Positions 48,078-59,074 of a stretch of 64,000 bases of DNA are shown here, piece after piece. How positions within the stretch are numbered: the first letter of the stretch is position 1; each line of letters starts with the position of its first letter. A program made the translations under genes and the position numbers. Under the pieces are notes generated by a model. That model worked only from the letters and a program-made list of their open reading frames with translations, ran no database searches and was not told where the DNA came from. Origin of the DNA: DAOUKH01 sp034421515 (GTDB lineage: Bacteria; Chloroflexota; Dehalococcoidia; SHYB01); NCBI GenBank assembly GCA_034421515.1, contig DAOUKH010000024.1:20560-84559 (forward strand), given 5' to 3'.

Positions 48078-49490
48078 CTAGAGCGGCGGACGCATCTTGT
48101 GCCACTCGGTGGCCTGCTCGTAGGCATGCGCCGCGCGGAACAGCAGCGCCTCCTCGAAGGCGCGCCCAATGAGCTGAAGGCCGGCGGGCAGGCCCTCGCC
48201 CGGGTCCCCGGCGGGCCCGAAGCCGCAGGGCACCGAGATCGTGGGCAGGCCGGTCAGGTTCGAGGGCGGGGTGAACTTCGTCGTCAGCGCGCCCTCGCCG
48301 GCCCCGCCCGACACGTTGGCGTCGATGCGGTACGGCCAGATCGGGATGGTCGGCGTGGCGATGACGTCGACTTTCCCCAGGGCCTCATCGAAGTCGCGCT
48401 TGATGAGCGTCCGCAGCCGTTGTGCCTCGATGTACTGCACCGCGGGCCGCAGCAGGGCCCCGGCGATGCGGTCGCCGAGGCTCTTCCCGTACAGGTGCCG
48501 CCTCGACCGGATCAAGGTGGCGTGGACCGCGGCCTGCTCGGTGCGAATGATCGCACCGAGGGCGGTCCAGGTATGGCCGAAATGGGGCAGCGCCACGTCT
48601 TGCACCTCGCCGCCGAGCCCGCGCAGGGTCGCGATGGCGTCCTCGAACAGCTTCCGCACCCCAGGGTCGACCGTCTCGTCCAACTCCGCCCAAGGGACTC
48701 CGACCCGCAGCCCCTCCATGCCCGCGCTCATGCCGCTGGAGTACACCGGTACGGCGGCCTTCGACGACGTCGGGTCCTGGGGGTCGTAGCCTGCCACCAC
48801 GCCGAGGGCGGCGGCGGCCCCGCTCACCGTCCGCGCCAGCGGGCCCGCGTGGTCGAGGCTCCAGGCAAGTGGAAAGATGCCGCGCCGGCTCACCCGGCCA
48901 TAGGTGGGCTTGATCCCCACGCACGAAGAGAATGCGGCGGGAATGCGGATCGACCCGCCGGTGTCGCTGCCCATGGTCGCGAAGCCGACGCCGGCCGCGA
49001 TCGCCGCCCCCGATCCGCTGCTCGAATACCCGGGGATATGGTCAAGATTCCACGGATTGCGGGCCCAGCCGTAGCGGGGGCCGGGCAGGTCGACGGCGAA
49101 CTCGGTGAGGTTCGTCTTGCCGAGAATGATGGCCCCGGCCTCGAGCAGCCGCTGCACCGTGAACGCATGCTCCGCGGCCAAATGGTCGAAACGGGCGGCC
49201 GAGGCGCACGTCGTGGGGGTGCCGGCGATGTCGTAGAGGTCCTTGATCGTGATGGGGAGGCCGTGCAGAGGGCCGCGGTAGACGCCGCGGGCGATCTCCT
49301 GTTCGGCGACACGGGCGCGGTCGTCAAGCTCATGCTCTCCGTAGACATGAATGAAGGCGTTGAGCTTCGGCTCCACGTCCTTCATCCGCGCCACCACGGC
49401 GCGCATCAACTCGACGGGGGAGAGCCTGCGGCTCCTGATGAGATACGCCGCCTCGGAGAGGGGGAGGAAGCAGAGGTCGAGGTCGGTCAC
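48078..49490 (-). CDS. amidase signature family enzyme
   Basis: The 470-residue protein has the Ser-cisSer-Lys triad: Lys in LPITIKDLYDIAGTPTT, the cis-Ser and Ser in GYSSSGSGAAIAAGVGFATM and GSDTGGSIRIPAAFSSCVG. It should hydrolyse an amide to acid and ammonia. GatA is a family relative, but no gatC or gatB is nearby and the sequence around the site is of the general amidase type. It lies 69 bp upstream of the acyl-CoA dehydrogenase. Confidence 0.9.
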   Translation of the reverse strand: MTDLDLCFLPLSEAAYLIRSRRLSPVELMRAVVARMKDVEPKLNAFIHVYGEHELDDRARVAEQEIARGVYRGPLHGLPITIKDLYDIAGTPTTCASAARFDHLAAEHAFTVQRLLEAGAIILGKTNLTEFAVDLPGPRYGWARNPWNLDHIPGYSSSGSGAAIAAGVGFATMGSDTGGSIRIPAAFSSCVGIKPTYGRVSRRGIFPLAWSLDHAGPLARTVSGAAAALGVVAGYDPQDPTSSKAAVPVYSSGMSAGMEGLRVGVPWAELDETVDPGVRKLFEDAIATLRGLGGEVQDVALPHFGHTWTALGAIIRTEQAAVHATLIRSRRHLYGKSLGDRIAGALLRPAVQYIEAQRLRTLIKRDFDEALGKVDVIATPTIPIWPYRIDANVSGGAGEGALTTKFTPPSNLTGLPTISVPCGFGPAGDPGEGLPAGLQLIGRAFEEALLFRAAHAYEQATEWHKMRPPL

Positions 49491-49505
49491 GTTGGTCTCG
49501 GACCG

Positions 49506-49880
49506 TCAGCCGAGCCTAGCGGGATCAAGTTGGCGGTCGCGCTCCCAGGCGAGCTGCTGCACGTGGGTGAGGAAGCCCCGGATGAAGGGGGTGTTCTCCA
49601 TGCGCCGCAGGGCCATGGGGGAGGGGTCCACCTGCCGCCACATCTCGGCGAGGTCGGAACGCTTGGCGAGGAAGCCCGAGCGGAAAGCGCCGATCTCGAA
49701 CGCGAACCCCTCGCCCGTCTGCCGGTCGACGTACACCCGCACCTGCTCGGGGAGCTCCACCCAGACGCCTTCCTGCCGCCAGGGCGCGCGAATCGTGAGC
49801 AAGTCGGCCGCCTTGTCGTAGTAGAACGACAGCGTCCAGGTGTGCAGCCGCCCGAAGGTGATCGCCTGCGCTCGGTACAT
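49506..49880 (-). CDS. small protein of unknown function
   Basis: ATG 49880, 10 bases after GAGGAGG, gives 124 residues. It has no recognised motif. The N-terminal half is predicted beta-rich (TWTLSFYYDKAADLLTIRAP and GVWVELPEQVRVYVDR), the C-terminal half helical (RRMENTPFIRGFLTHVQQLA). It lies 15 bp upstream of the amidase and is probably co-transcribed with it. Confidence 0.75.
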   Translation of the reverse strand: MYRAQAITFGRLHTWTLSFYYDKAADLLTIRAPWRQEGVWVELPEQVRVYVDRQTGEGFAFEIGAFRSGFLAKRSDLAEMWRQVDPSPMALRRMENTPFIRGFLTHVQQLAWERDRQLDPARLG

Positions 49881-49981
49881 GGTTGGGGCCCCTCCTCGAC
49901 CCGTCCATGTTAACCGCCCCGGCGCGCCGCCCACAAGCCGCCGCTATAGTAGGCGCACGGCTGGGCGCAAAGGAGCGGACG

Positions 49982-50635
49982 ATGTCGAGGTTCGAGCGGC
50001 TGCGCGAGGAGAACCGGGAGCTCTGGGAGCGCGTCGTTGAGCACGACTTCCCCCGCGAGCTCGGCGACGACACGCTGCCCTTGGAGAAGTTCCAGCGCTA
50101 CTTCGTCCAGGACTACGCCTTCTTCCAGGACTTCGTCGTCCTGATCGCCCTCGGCATCGCGAAAGCGCCCGGCATGGACGCGGCGCGTCCGCTCGCCGGC
50201 TTTCTGCACGAAATCCTCCAGGGCGAGGAGGTCCTGTTCACCAAGACCTTCGAGTCATGGGGCTGGCCGCCGGATCGGTACCGCGACGCGGCGCGTGAGC
50301 CGACGACACTCGCAATGGGCAACCTGATGGGGCGCACCGCCTACGAGGGCGGCTTCGCCGAAATCCTGACCGTGCTCGCGGTCACGGAGGGGACGTACCT
50401 CGACTGGCCTGCGCGGAACGCGGCCCGCGGCGCCGCTCCCAAGTCCCCCATCTACCGCGACTGGACCGCCGTGCACGCCTCGCCGGAGTTCGAGACCTTC
50501 GTGCGCGGGCTCTTCTCAACGCTGGACGCGCTCACGCTGACAGCGGAGCAGGAGGAGCGCGTTGCGCGCCTCTTCGAGGTCACCCTGCGCTACGAGCTCG
50601 ACTTCTTCGACATGGGCTACGCCGACGCGCCCTAG
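49982..50635 (+). CDS. TenA family protein (thiaminase-II-like)
   Basis: ATG 49982 with AAAGGAG 6 bases upstream gives 217 residues. It is an all-helical TenA fold: FQRYFVQDYAFFQDFVVLIA at the start and VTLRYELDFFDMGY at the end, with the two usual acidic/aromatic pocket motifs. The cysteine of classic TenA in the L-P-C-E region is not visible (TVLAVTEGTYLDWPARNAA), so it fits the cysteine-less TenA_E group. These salvage thiamine breakdown products or bind related ligands; no thi gene is adjacent. TATAGT at 49945-49950 may be the -10 box. Confidence 0.85.
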   Translation: MSRFERLREENRELWERVVEHDFPRELGDDTLPLEKFQRYFVQDYAFFQDFVVLIALGIAKAPGMDAARPLAGFLHEILQGEEVLFTKTFESWGWPPDRYRDAAREPTTLAMGNLMGRTAYEGGFAEILTVLAVTEGTYLDWPARNAARGAAPKSPIYRDWTAVHASPEFETFVRGLFSTLDALTLTAEQEERVARLFEVTLRYELDFFDMGYADAP

Positions 50636-50898
50636 TACGGGCTCATGCCCATGTCCTTGAGCGTCTTGTTGATGGCGTAGTCGGCCTGCTTGCGCATTGT
50701 CTCCGCCCCAGGCAGGTCGTCGAGGGGCGAGTCGGGGTGGTCGATCTTGCGCGTGAACATCGTGGGAAGCTGATCGAAGCGCGCCTCGGTCTCCGTACCG
50801 CCGCACTTGGGGCAGGCCATGGGCGAGTCATCCCGAATGCTGCGCCGCAACTCGAAGTTATCGTCGCAGGGGATACAGCGCCTGGGATAGGTCGGCAT
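50632..50898 (-). CDS. small zinc-ribbon protein, FmdB-like
   Basis: The 88-residue protein has C-x2-C pairs in RRCIPCDDNFELRRSI and MACPKCGGTETEARF, the FmdB zinc-ribbon layout, and a short helical C terminus. It converges with TenA with a 4-bp overlap. FmdB proteins are implicated in gene control, but this is not proven here. Confidence 0.8.
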   Translation of the reverse strand: MPTYPRRCIPCDDNFELRRSIRDDSPMACPKCGGTETEARFDQLPTMFTRKIDHPDSPLDDLPGAETMRKQADYAINKTLKDMGMSPY

Positions 50899-50988
50899 CT
50901 CTTTCGCCTCAAGCCCGCCTCGGCCTCGATCAGGCCCATTATAGCAAGCGAGTGGCCTGGGATAGGGTGCAGGCAGGAGGCGCCGCGC

Positions 50989-51972
50989 CTACACCACCTG
51001 CAGGACGATCTTGCCGAAGTTGGCGTTGCTCTCCATGTACCGGTGCGCCTCGGCCACCTCGTCGAGAGGGAAGACACGGTCGACGACGGGCCGGAGCCTT
51101 CCCTCCTGGAAGAGCGGCAGCACGTGGCGCTTGAACTGGTCGGTGATGCGGGCCTTTTCCGATGGCGCGCGCATCCGCAGCACCGTGCCGAAGACGCTGA
51201 GCCGCTTCGGCATCAGCGCGGCGATGTTGGCCTCGAGCTTGCCCCCGCCCATCGTGCCGACCAGCACCATCCGGCCCCGGATGGCGAGCGAGGCAATGTT
51301 GTCGTTCCAGTAGGGCGCGCCCACGACGTCGAGAATCACGTCCACGCCCCGGCCCCCGGTCTTGCGCTCCACGATCTTGGCGAAGCTCTTGGTGTGGTAG
51401 TTGACCCCGACGTCGAGGCCGAGCGCCTTCGCCTTGTCCAGCTTCTCGTCCGAGCCTGCCGTGCCGAACACGGTCGCCCCCGCTGCCTTGGCGAGCTGGA
51501 CCGCGGCCACGCCGACGCCACTCCCCGCGGCATGAATCAGCGCGCCCTCGCCCATGGTCAGGTTGCACCAGTTGAAGAGCGCGTCGTAGGCGGTGAAGAA
51601 GACCTCGGGAATCGACGCCGCGTCGGTGTAGCTCATCCCTTCGGGAATAGGCGCCGCCATGGCCTGGTCGATGGCGGCGTACTCGGCGTAGCCCCCGCCG
51701 CCGAGCAGGGCGCAGACACGGTCGCCGACGTCCACCTGCGTCACGCGTGACCCGATCGCAACAACCTCCCCGGCCATCTCCAGGCCCGGCACGTCGGAAC
51801 GAATGCCGGGGGGCGCCGGGTAGCCTCCCCGGCGTTGACTCAGATCGGCTCGGTTCAGCGCCGACGCATGGATCTTCACCAGCGCCTCTTCGGGGCCAGG
51901 CTCCGGCATCTCGATCTCGCGGACCTGCAGGACTTCCGGCCCGCCGGCCTCGGTGACGACGGCGGCGCGCAC
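50989..51972 (-). CDS. NAD(P)H:quinone oxidoreductase, zinc-independent MDR family
   Basis: The 327-residue protein starts MRAAVVTEAGGPEVLQVREI, carries ASALNRADLSQRRGGYPAPP and the nucleotide site AAGSGVGVAAVQLAKAAGA. It lacks the structural zinc cysteines of alcohol dehydrogenases, as in the PIG3/QOR branch. It reduces quinones or similar electrophiles. It begins 2 bp after the SMP-30 stop, so the two form an operon. GTG start. Confidence 0.92.
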   Translation of the reverse strand: MRAAVVTEAGGPEVLQVREIEMPEPGPEEALVKIHASALNRADLSQRRGGYPAPPGIRSDVPGLEMAGEVVAIGSRVTQVDVGDRVCALLGGGGYAEYAAIDQAMAAPIPEGMSYTDAASIPEVFFTAYDALFNWCNLTMGEGALIHAAGSGVGVAAVQLAKAAGATVFGTAGSDEKLDKAKALGLDVGVNYHTKSFAKIVERKTGGRGVDVILDVVGAPYWNDNIASLAIRGRMVLVGTMGGGKLEANIAALMPKRLSVFGTVLRMRAPSEKARITDQFKRHVLPLFQEGRLRPVVDRVFPLDEVAEAHRYMESNANFGKIVLQVV

Positions 51973-51974
51973 CG

Positions 51975-52841
51975 CTATCGCCCCGGCACGCCGGCGGCGG
52001 CGAGGGTAACCGCGTGGACTTCCGTGCTCGCCGTGATGAACAGGGTGTGGTCGCCGTCGCCGCCGAAGGAGCAGTTCGCCGCCGTCTCCGGCGTGAGGAT
52101 CTTCCCCAGGCGCTTGCCGTCCGGCGAAAAGACGTGCAGGCCGTCCTTGGCGGTCGAGTAGAGCCGCCCGTCCGTATCGACGCGCATGCCGTCGGGGAAG
52201 CCGGGGTCGATCTCGCAGAAGACCTCCCCGCCTTCGAGTCTGACGCCGTCGACGACGCTGAAGACGCGGACGTGGAACCGGGCGGAGTCGGCGATGTACA
52301 GCAGACTCTCATCGGGCGAGAAGCAGAGCCCGTTGGGCCGGTCGAGGTCGCCGGTGACGGGGGTCAGGGAGCCATCCGCGGGGTCGAAGCGGAAGACGTA
52401 GGACAGCGGCAGCTCCTGCTCCTCCGGGGTGACCATGTAGGGCGGGTCGGTGAACCAGATCGCGCCGTCGGACTTCACCACCAGGTCGTTGGGCGAGCTC
52501 AGGTGCATCCCCTCGTAGTGGTCGGCGAGGGTGGTCACCGAGCCGTCGTGTTCGGTCCGCTGGAGGTTGCGGCTGGCATGGCCGGCGGTGACGAGCCGCC
52601 CTTCGAGGTCGCGGGTATTCCCGTTGACATGGCCCGTCGGCTCGCGGAAGACGGACAGGCCGTCCTCGGCCGACCAACGGTGCAGCCGGTCCTTCCGCAG
52701 GTCGCTGAAGATGAGATGGTCTCCCATCCACACCGGCCCCTCGGTGAAGCCGAAGCCCCCGGCGATCTTCTCGACCTTGGAATCGGGCCTGAGTATGGCC
52801 CGGAACTCTTCGGACTCGATGACGAAATCGCCCTCAGCCAC
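51975..52841 (-). CDS. SMP-30/gluconolactonase family hydrolase
   Basis: GTG 52841 is 7 bases after GGAGG, giving 288 residues. The six-bladed propeller has the metal-site motifs GGFGFTEGPVWMGDHLIFSD (Glu), HVNGNTRDLEGRLVTAGHAS (Asn), LSSPNDLVVKSDGAIWFTDP (Asn/Asp) and RPNGLCFSPDESLLYIADS (Asp). These enzymes hydrolyse lactones with a divalent metal. The substrate is unknown. Confidence 0.92.
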   Translation of the reverse strand: MAEGDFVIESEEFRAILRPDSKVEKIAGGFGFTEGPVWMGDHLIFSDLRKDRLHRWSAEDGLSVFREPTGHVNGNTRDLEGRLVTAGHASRNLQRTEHDGSVTTLADHYEGMHLSSPNDLVVKSDGAIWFTDPPYMVTPEEQELPLSYVFRFDPADGSLTPVTGDLDRPNGLCFSPDESLLYIADSARFHVRVFSVVDGVRLEGGEVFCEIDPGFPDGMRVDTDGRLYSTAKDGLHVFSPDGKRLGKILTPETAANCSFGGDGDHTLFITASTEVHAVTLAAAGVPGR

Positions 52842-52973
52842 GGCGCCGCCTCCAGGGTGGGACTCGAAGCGCGGGCACCGTAGCACGCGCCCTTTGGGCC
52901 GTCAAACAGGAGGCCGGAGGCGACCGCCGTGCTAGAATCGTCCCGCGCCTCCTACGGGCGCCGAGGTGGGTCG

Positions 52974-53318
52974 ATGCCGGTCTACGAGTACGGGTGCCGG
53001 AGCTGCGGACGCCGCACGTCGCTGTTCGTGCGGACAATCAGCGAGCCGGAGAACCCGGCCTGCGAGCATTGCTCCTCGACGGAGACGGCACGAGTCATCT
53101 CGCGGTTCGCCGTCGCCAAGAGCATGGCATCGGTGTGGGAGGATTCCGGCCCGCCCTCGGCGCTGGCCGGCGACGACTACTACAAGGACCCGCGCAACAT
53201 CGGGCGGTGGACCGAGCAGCGCCTCGAACAGCTTGGCGTGGACATGCCGAGCGAAGCCCGCGACATGATCGACGCCGCCCGCGACGGCACCATGCCGTCG
53301 CCCATCGACGAGCTGTAG
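52974..53318 (+). CDS. FmdB-family zinc-ribbon protein
   Basis: ATG 52974 follows GAGGTGG; 114 residues. PVYEYGCRSCGRRTSLFVRT with a second C-x2-C at PACEHCSSTET is the FmdB ribbon. The C-terminal half is helical. It is divergent from SMP-30 and 12 bp upstream of the translin gene; TAGAAT at 52933-52938 may be its -10 box. Confidence 0.88.
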   Translation: MPVYEYGCRSCGRRTSLFVRTISEPENPACEHCSSTETARVISRFAVAKSMASVWEDSGPPSALAGDDYYKDPRNIGRWTEQRLEQLGVDMPSEARDMIDAARDGTMPSPIDEL

Positions 53319-53330
53319 CGCTCCGGCCGC

Positions 53331-53984
53331 ATGAACGACCTGCCGACGGCAAACCTCGACCATATCGCCGACCGCATCCGCGGCGAGCTGACCGAGAAGC
53401 ACGCCGCCCGCGAGTCGGCCTACACCCTCTCGCGCACGGTGGTGCGCAGCTCGGCGAACGCGATCCGGGCGGTGCACCGCCACGAGTTCGAGACCGCCCG
53501 CGACCTCCTCGACGAGGCCGGGGCGCAGCTCCGGGAGATCGGGGCGGCGACCGCCGACCACCCCGACTTGAGCTACACCGGCTACGTCGACACGGCGCAG
53601 AAGGAGTTCGCCGAGGCGAACGTCACGCTGGCCGTCGCGTCCGGCGCGCCGCTTCCCTCGCCGGAGGAGCTGGGCGTTGCCTACGCGCCCTACCTGAACG
53701 GGCTCGGCGAGGGCGCCAGCGAGATGCGCCGGCACCTCCTCGACGCGCTCCGCCGCGGCGACGTCTCGCGCTGCGAGGACCTGCTGGCGTCGATGGACGA
53801 CATCTACAACGTCCTGGTCACGATCGACTTCCCCGACGCGCTCACCGGCAACCTGCGCCGGACGACGGACATGCTGCGCGGCGTCCTCGAACGCACCCGG
53901 GGCGACCTCACCCTCGCCATCGGCCAGCGGCGGCTCGAGGAGAAGCTCACGCAGGTGCAGGAGCGCTTGGACTCGGCCAGCTAA
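53331..53984 (+). CDS. translin family protein
   Basis: The 217-residue, all-helical protein ends with LERTRGDLTLAIGQRRLEEK, the R-G-D-L-T signature of translins; AHRHEF-type helix VHRHEFETARDLLDEAGAQL and FPDALTGNLRRTTDMLRGVL also fit. Translins form octameric barrels that bind and, with TRAX in eukaryotes, cut RNA; prokaryotic members are less studied. It is 12 bp after an FmdB zinc-ribbon gene, which may be its partner. Confidence 0.85.
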   Translation: MNDLPTANLDHIADRIRGELTEKHAARESAYTLSRTVVRSSANAIRAVHRHEFETARDLLDEAGAQLREIGAATADHPDLSYTGYVDTAQKEFAEANVTLAVASGAPLPSPEELGVAYAPYLNGLGEGASEMRRHLLDALRRGDVSRCEDLLASMDDIYNVLVTIDFPDALTGNLRRTTDMLRGVLERTRGDLTLAIGQRRLEEKLTQVQERLDSAS

Positions 53985-54091
53985 GGGCGGCGGGCAGGGG
54001 CGCAACCGAGGCTCGACCCTCAGGAGACCTTTGCCGAATGGGGCCGTAGGCTGCGTTGACGCAGGAGCACCCCTCCCGGCGCCCCGCCACC

Positions 54092-54143
54092 GACGCGCCC
54101 TGCGGGCGCGGGCCCTCTCTCAGTCTCCCCCAGAGGGGGAGAG
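54092..54143 (+). repeat. dispersed multi-palindrome repeat, copy at translin-pth
   Basis: GCGCCCTGCGGGCGCGGGCC is followed by CTCTCTCAGTCTCCCCC and AGAGGGGGAGAGG. The first hairpin has loop TGC instead of TTC and the middle palindrome is missing. It lies between two convergent genes. Confidence 0.75.
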
Positions 54144-54154
54144 GCCTAAGGCGC

Positions 54155-54285
54155 CGCGTCTGCAGGGCACTGGGCCAAATCCGGCGCCCGCCCCGGAGAG
54201 GGCCCTAACTCCTGCGCGTCCGCAGGGCACTGGGCCACTCCCGGCTCCGCCGGGACAGCGGGCTCATCTCCTACGCGTCCGCAGA
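54155..54285 (+). repeat. short tandem repeat, period about 60 bp
   Basis: GCGTCTGCAGGGCACTGGGC (54155) recurs as GCGTCCGCAGGGCACTGGGC (54215), 60 bases later, and a shorter GCGTCCGCAG starts at 54274. The spacers are GC-rich and partly similar. Not coding in any convincing frame. Confidence 0.6.
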
Positions 54286-54305
54286 CGATGGTCCGTGTCC
54301 CCGCC

Positions 54306-54321
54306 AAGAACGTACGTTCTT
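54306..54321. promoter_or_regulatory. perfect palindrome AAGAACGTACGTTCTT, LexA-box-like
   Basis: The 16-bp palindrome contains GAAC-N4-GTTC, the core of SOS boxes in Gram-positive and some other bacteria. A CATAAT sequence follows at once at 54323-54328. No gene start lies nearby on either strand, so a role is uncertain; an unannotated small RNA is possible. Confidence 0.4.
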
Positions 54322-54401
54322 ACATAATGATAGCCGGGCGTGGAGGGCGTGTCAAGCGGGCGGCGGCGCAGCGGCGGGGTGCGGAAGGTGCGCGCCGACC
54401 C

Positions 54402-58054
<3,653 letters not shown>

Positions 58055-58058
<4 letters not shown>

Positions 58059-58567
58059 CTCCGTCCCCTGCACGGGACGGCGCGGCGCGGGTGCACCTCG
58101 GCCTGGGGTCGAACCTCGGCGACCGAGCGCGCAACATCGAGCGCGCCGTCGAGCTGCTCGGCGAGAGGATGCAAGTGGAACTGGTCTCGAAGCTCTACGA
58201 GACGCCGCCGATGTACGAGGAGCACCAGCCGCCCTTCCTCAACGCGGTCTGCCGCTGCGCGGCGCCGCCGGCTCCCCGCGACCTGCTGCCCTTCATTCAG
58301 GAAATCGAGGCGGCCCTGGGACGCGTCCCCGGGCCCAAGAACAGCCCGCGCCCGCTCGACATCGACATCCTCTTGTACGGCTCCCTCACGCTGAACGAGC
58401 CGGACTTCGTCATTCCCCACCCCGGCATCGCCGAGCGTCCCTTCGTGCTCGTGCCGCTCGCCGAGATCGACCCCGGCGCCGTCCATCCGGTCACCGGCAA
58501 GACCGCCGCCGCCATGCTGGCCGAGCTCGCGCCGGCCGCCGAGGCGGCCGTGCCCTTCGAAGGCTAG
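58055..58567 (+). CDS. folK: 2-amino-4-hydroxy-6-hydroxymethyldihydropteridine pyrophosphokinase
   Basis: The 170-residue enzyme has VHLGLGSNLGDRARNIERAV, YETPPMYEEHQPPFLNAVCR and RPLDIDILLYGSLTLNEPDF with the metal-binding D-x-D, followed by IPHPGIAERPFVLVPLAEI. It supplies the substrate of FolP, whose stop codon overlaps its ATG (ATGA). Confidence 0.96.
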
Positions 58568-58609
58568 GCTGTTCACGGGCCAACGGACTGGCCTCATGGG
58601 TAGGGAGCA

Positions 58610-58679
58610 GCGCCCTTCGGGCGCTCGCGCGCCTGGCGGCGCGCGCCCTCTCTCAAATCTCCCCCAGAGGGGGAGAGGG
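58610..58679 (+). repeat. dispersed multi-palindrome repeat, full copy
   Basis: GCGCCC-TTC-GGGCGC, then CGCGCGCC-TG-GCGGCGCGCG, then CCCTCTCTCAAATCTCCCCC with AGAGGGGGAGAGG. It is followed by TCTTCCCCAGGGGAGA (58701-58716). This and the copy at 63008 are the most complete. Confidence 0.8.
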
Positions 58680-58740
58680 AAGACCACCCCGCGCCACCGA
58701 TCTTCCCCAGGGGAGATTGCCTAACGACTCCGGTTGTGGG

Positions 58741-58777
58741 GAACGGGCGCGTCGCCGACGCGCCCCTACAGGGGAGG
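58741..58777 (-). repeat. TGTAGGGGCG-type palindrome, copy 3
   Basis: On the minus strand CCCCTGTAGGGGCGCGTCGG is followed by CGACGCGCCCGTTC; GGGCGCGTCG and CGACGCGCCC pair. The same unit type is at 36871. Confidence 0.65.
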
Positions 58778-58810
58778 GGGCGGCGGGTTTCGATGGCGGT
58801 TGGTGGTGAT

Positions 58811-58854
58811 CAGGGATTGGGCGACCACAAGAGTCGCCCCTACAGGGATGATCC
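58811..58854 (-). repeat. TGTAGGGGCG-type palindrome, copy 4
   Basis: On the minus strand CCCTGTAGGGGCGACTCTTG is followed by TGGTCGCCCAATCCC; arms GGGCGAC and GTCGCCC pair. Confidence 0.65.
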
Positions 58855-59074
58855 ACTGCTGCCGTCGCGGTCTATGCGGGGTCTCCAGCGAGAGAGGGGG
58901 AAGACCACCCCGCGGCTCCCGTCAGTCGCCCGTCCCCGCCCAACACGCAGCGATCCCCGCACTGGCCGCCGTCCGTATACCAGAGTGCGCCTTCGGGACG
59001 CCGGCGCGCGCGAACTTGGTAGCAAGTTGTACATTGGGAACGTGTCCAATGAGCAGTAGCACAGGGAAACAAAG

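Larger units (their letters stand above)
53985..54401. other. convergent gap between translin and pth (about 400 bp)
   Basis: No gene recognised. It holds a partial copy of the dispersed palindrome (54092-54143), an about 60-bp-period tandem repeat (54155-54285) and a perfect 16-bp palindrome (54306-54321) next to a CATAAT box. Confidence 0.7.
58568..59074. other. gap between folK and ilvA (about 500 bp)
   Basis: No gene recognised. It contains a full copy of the multi-palindrome repeat (58610-58679), two TGTAGGGGCG-type palindromes (58741-58777 and 58811-58854), the phrase GAAGACCACCCCGCG twice (58679 and 58900), and near the end two small inverted repeats before ilvA: AACTTGGTAGCAAGTT (59013-59028) and the imperfect ATTGGGAACGTGTCCAAT (59033-59050). 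Confidence 0.7.

Noticed and set aside
48078..49490. Amidase as GatA of the glutamyl-tRNA amidotransferase
   Set aside because: No gatC or gatB gene is adjacent and the context is catabolic; the general amidase call is safer.
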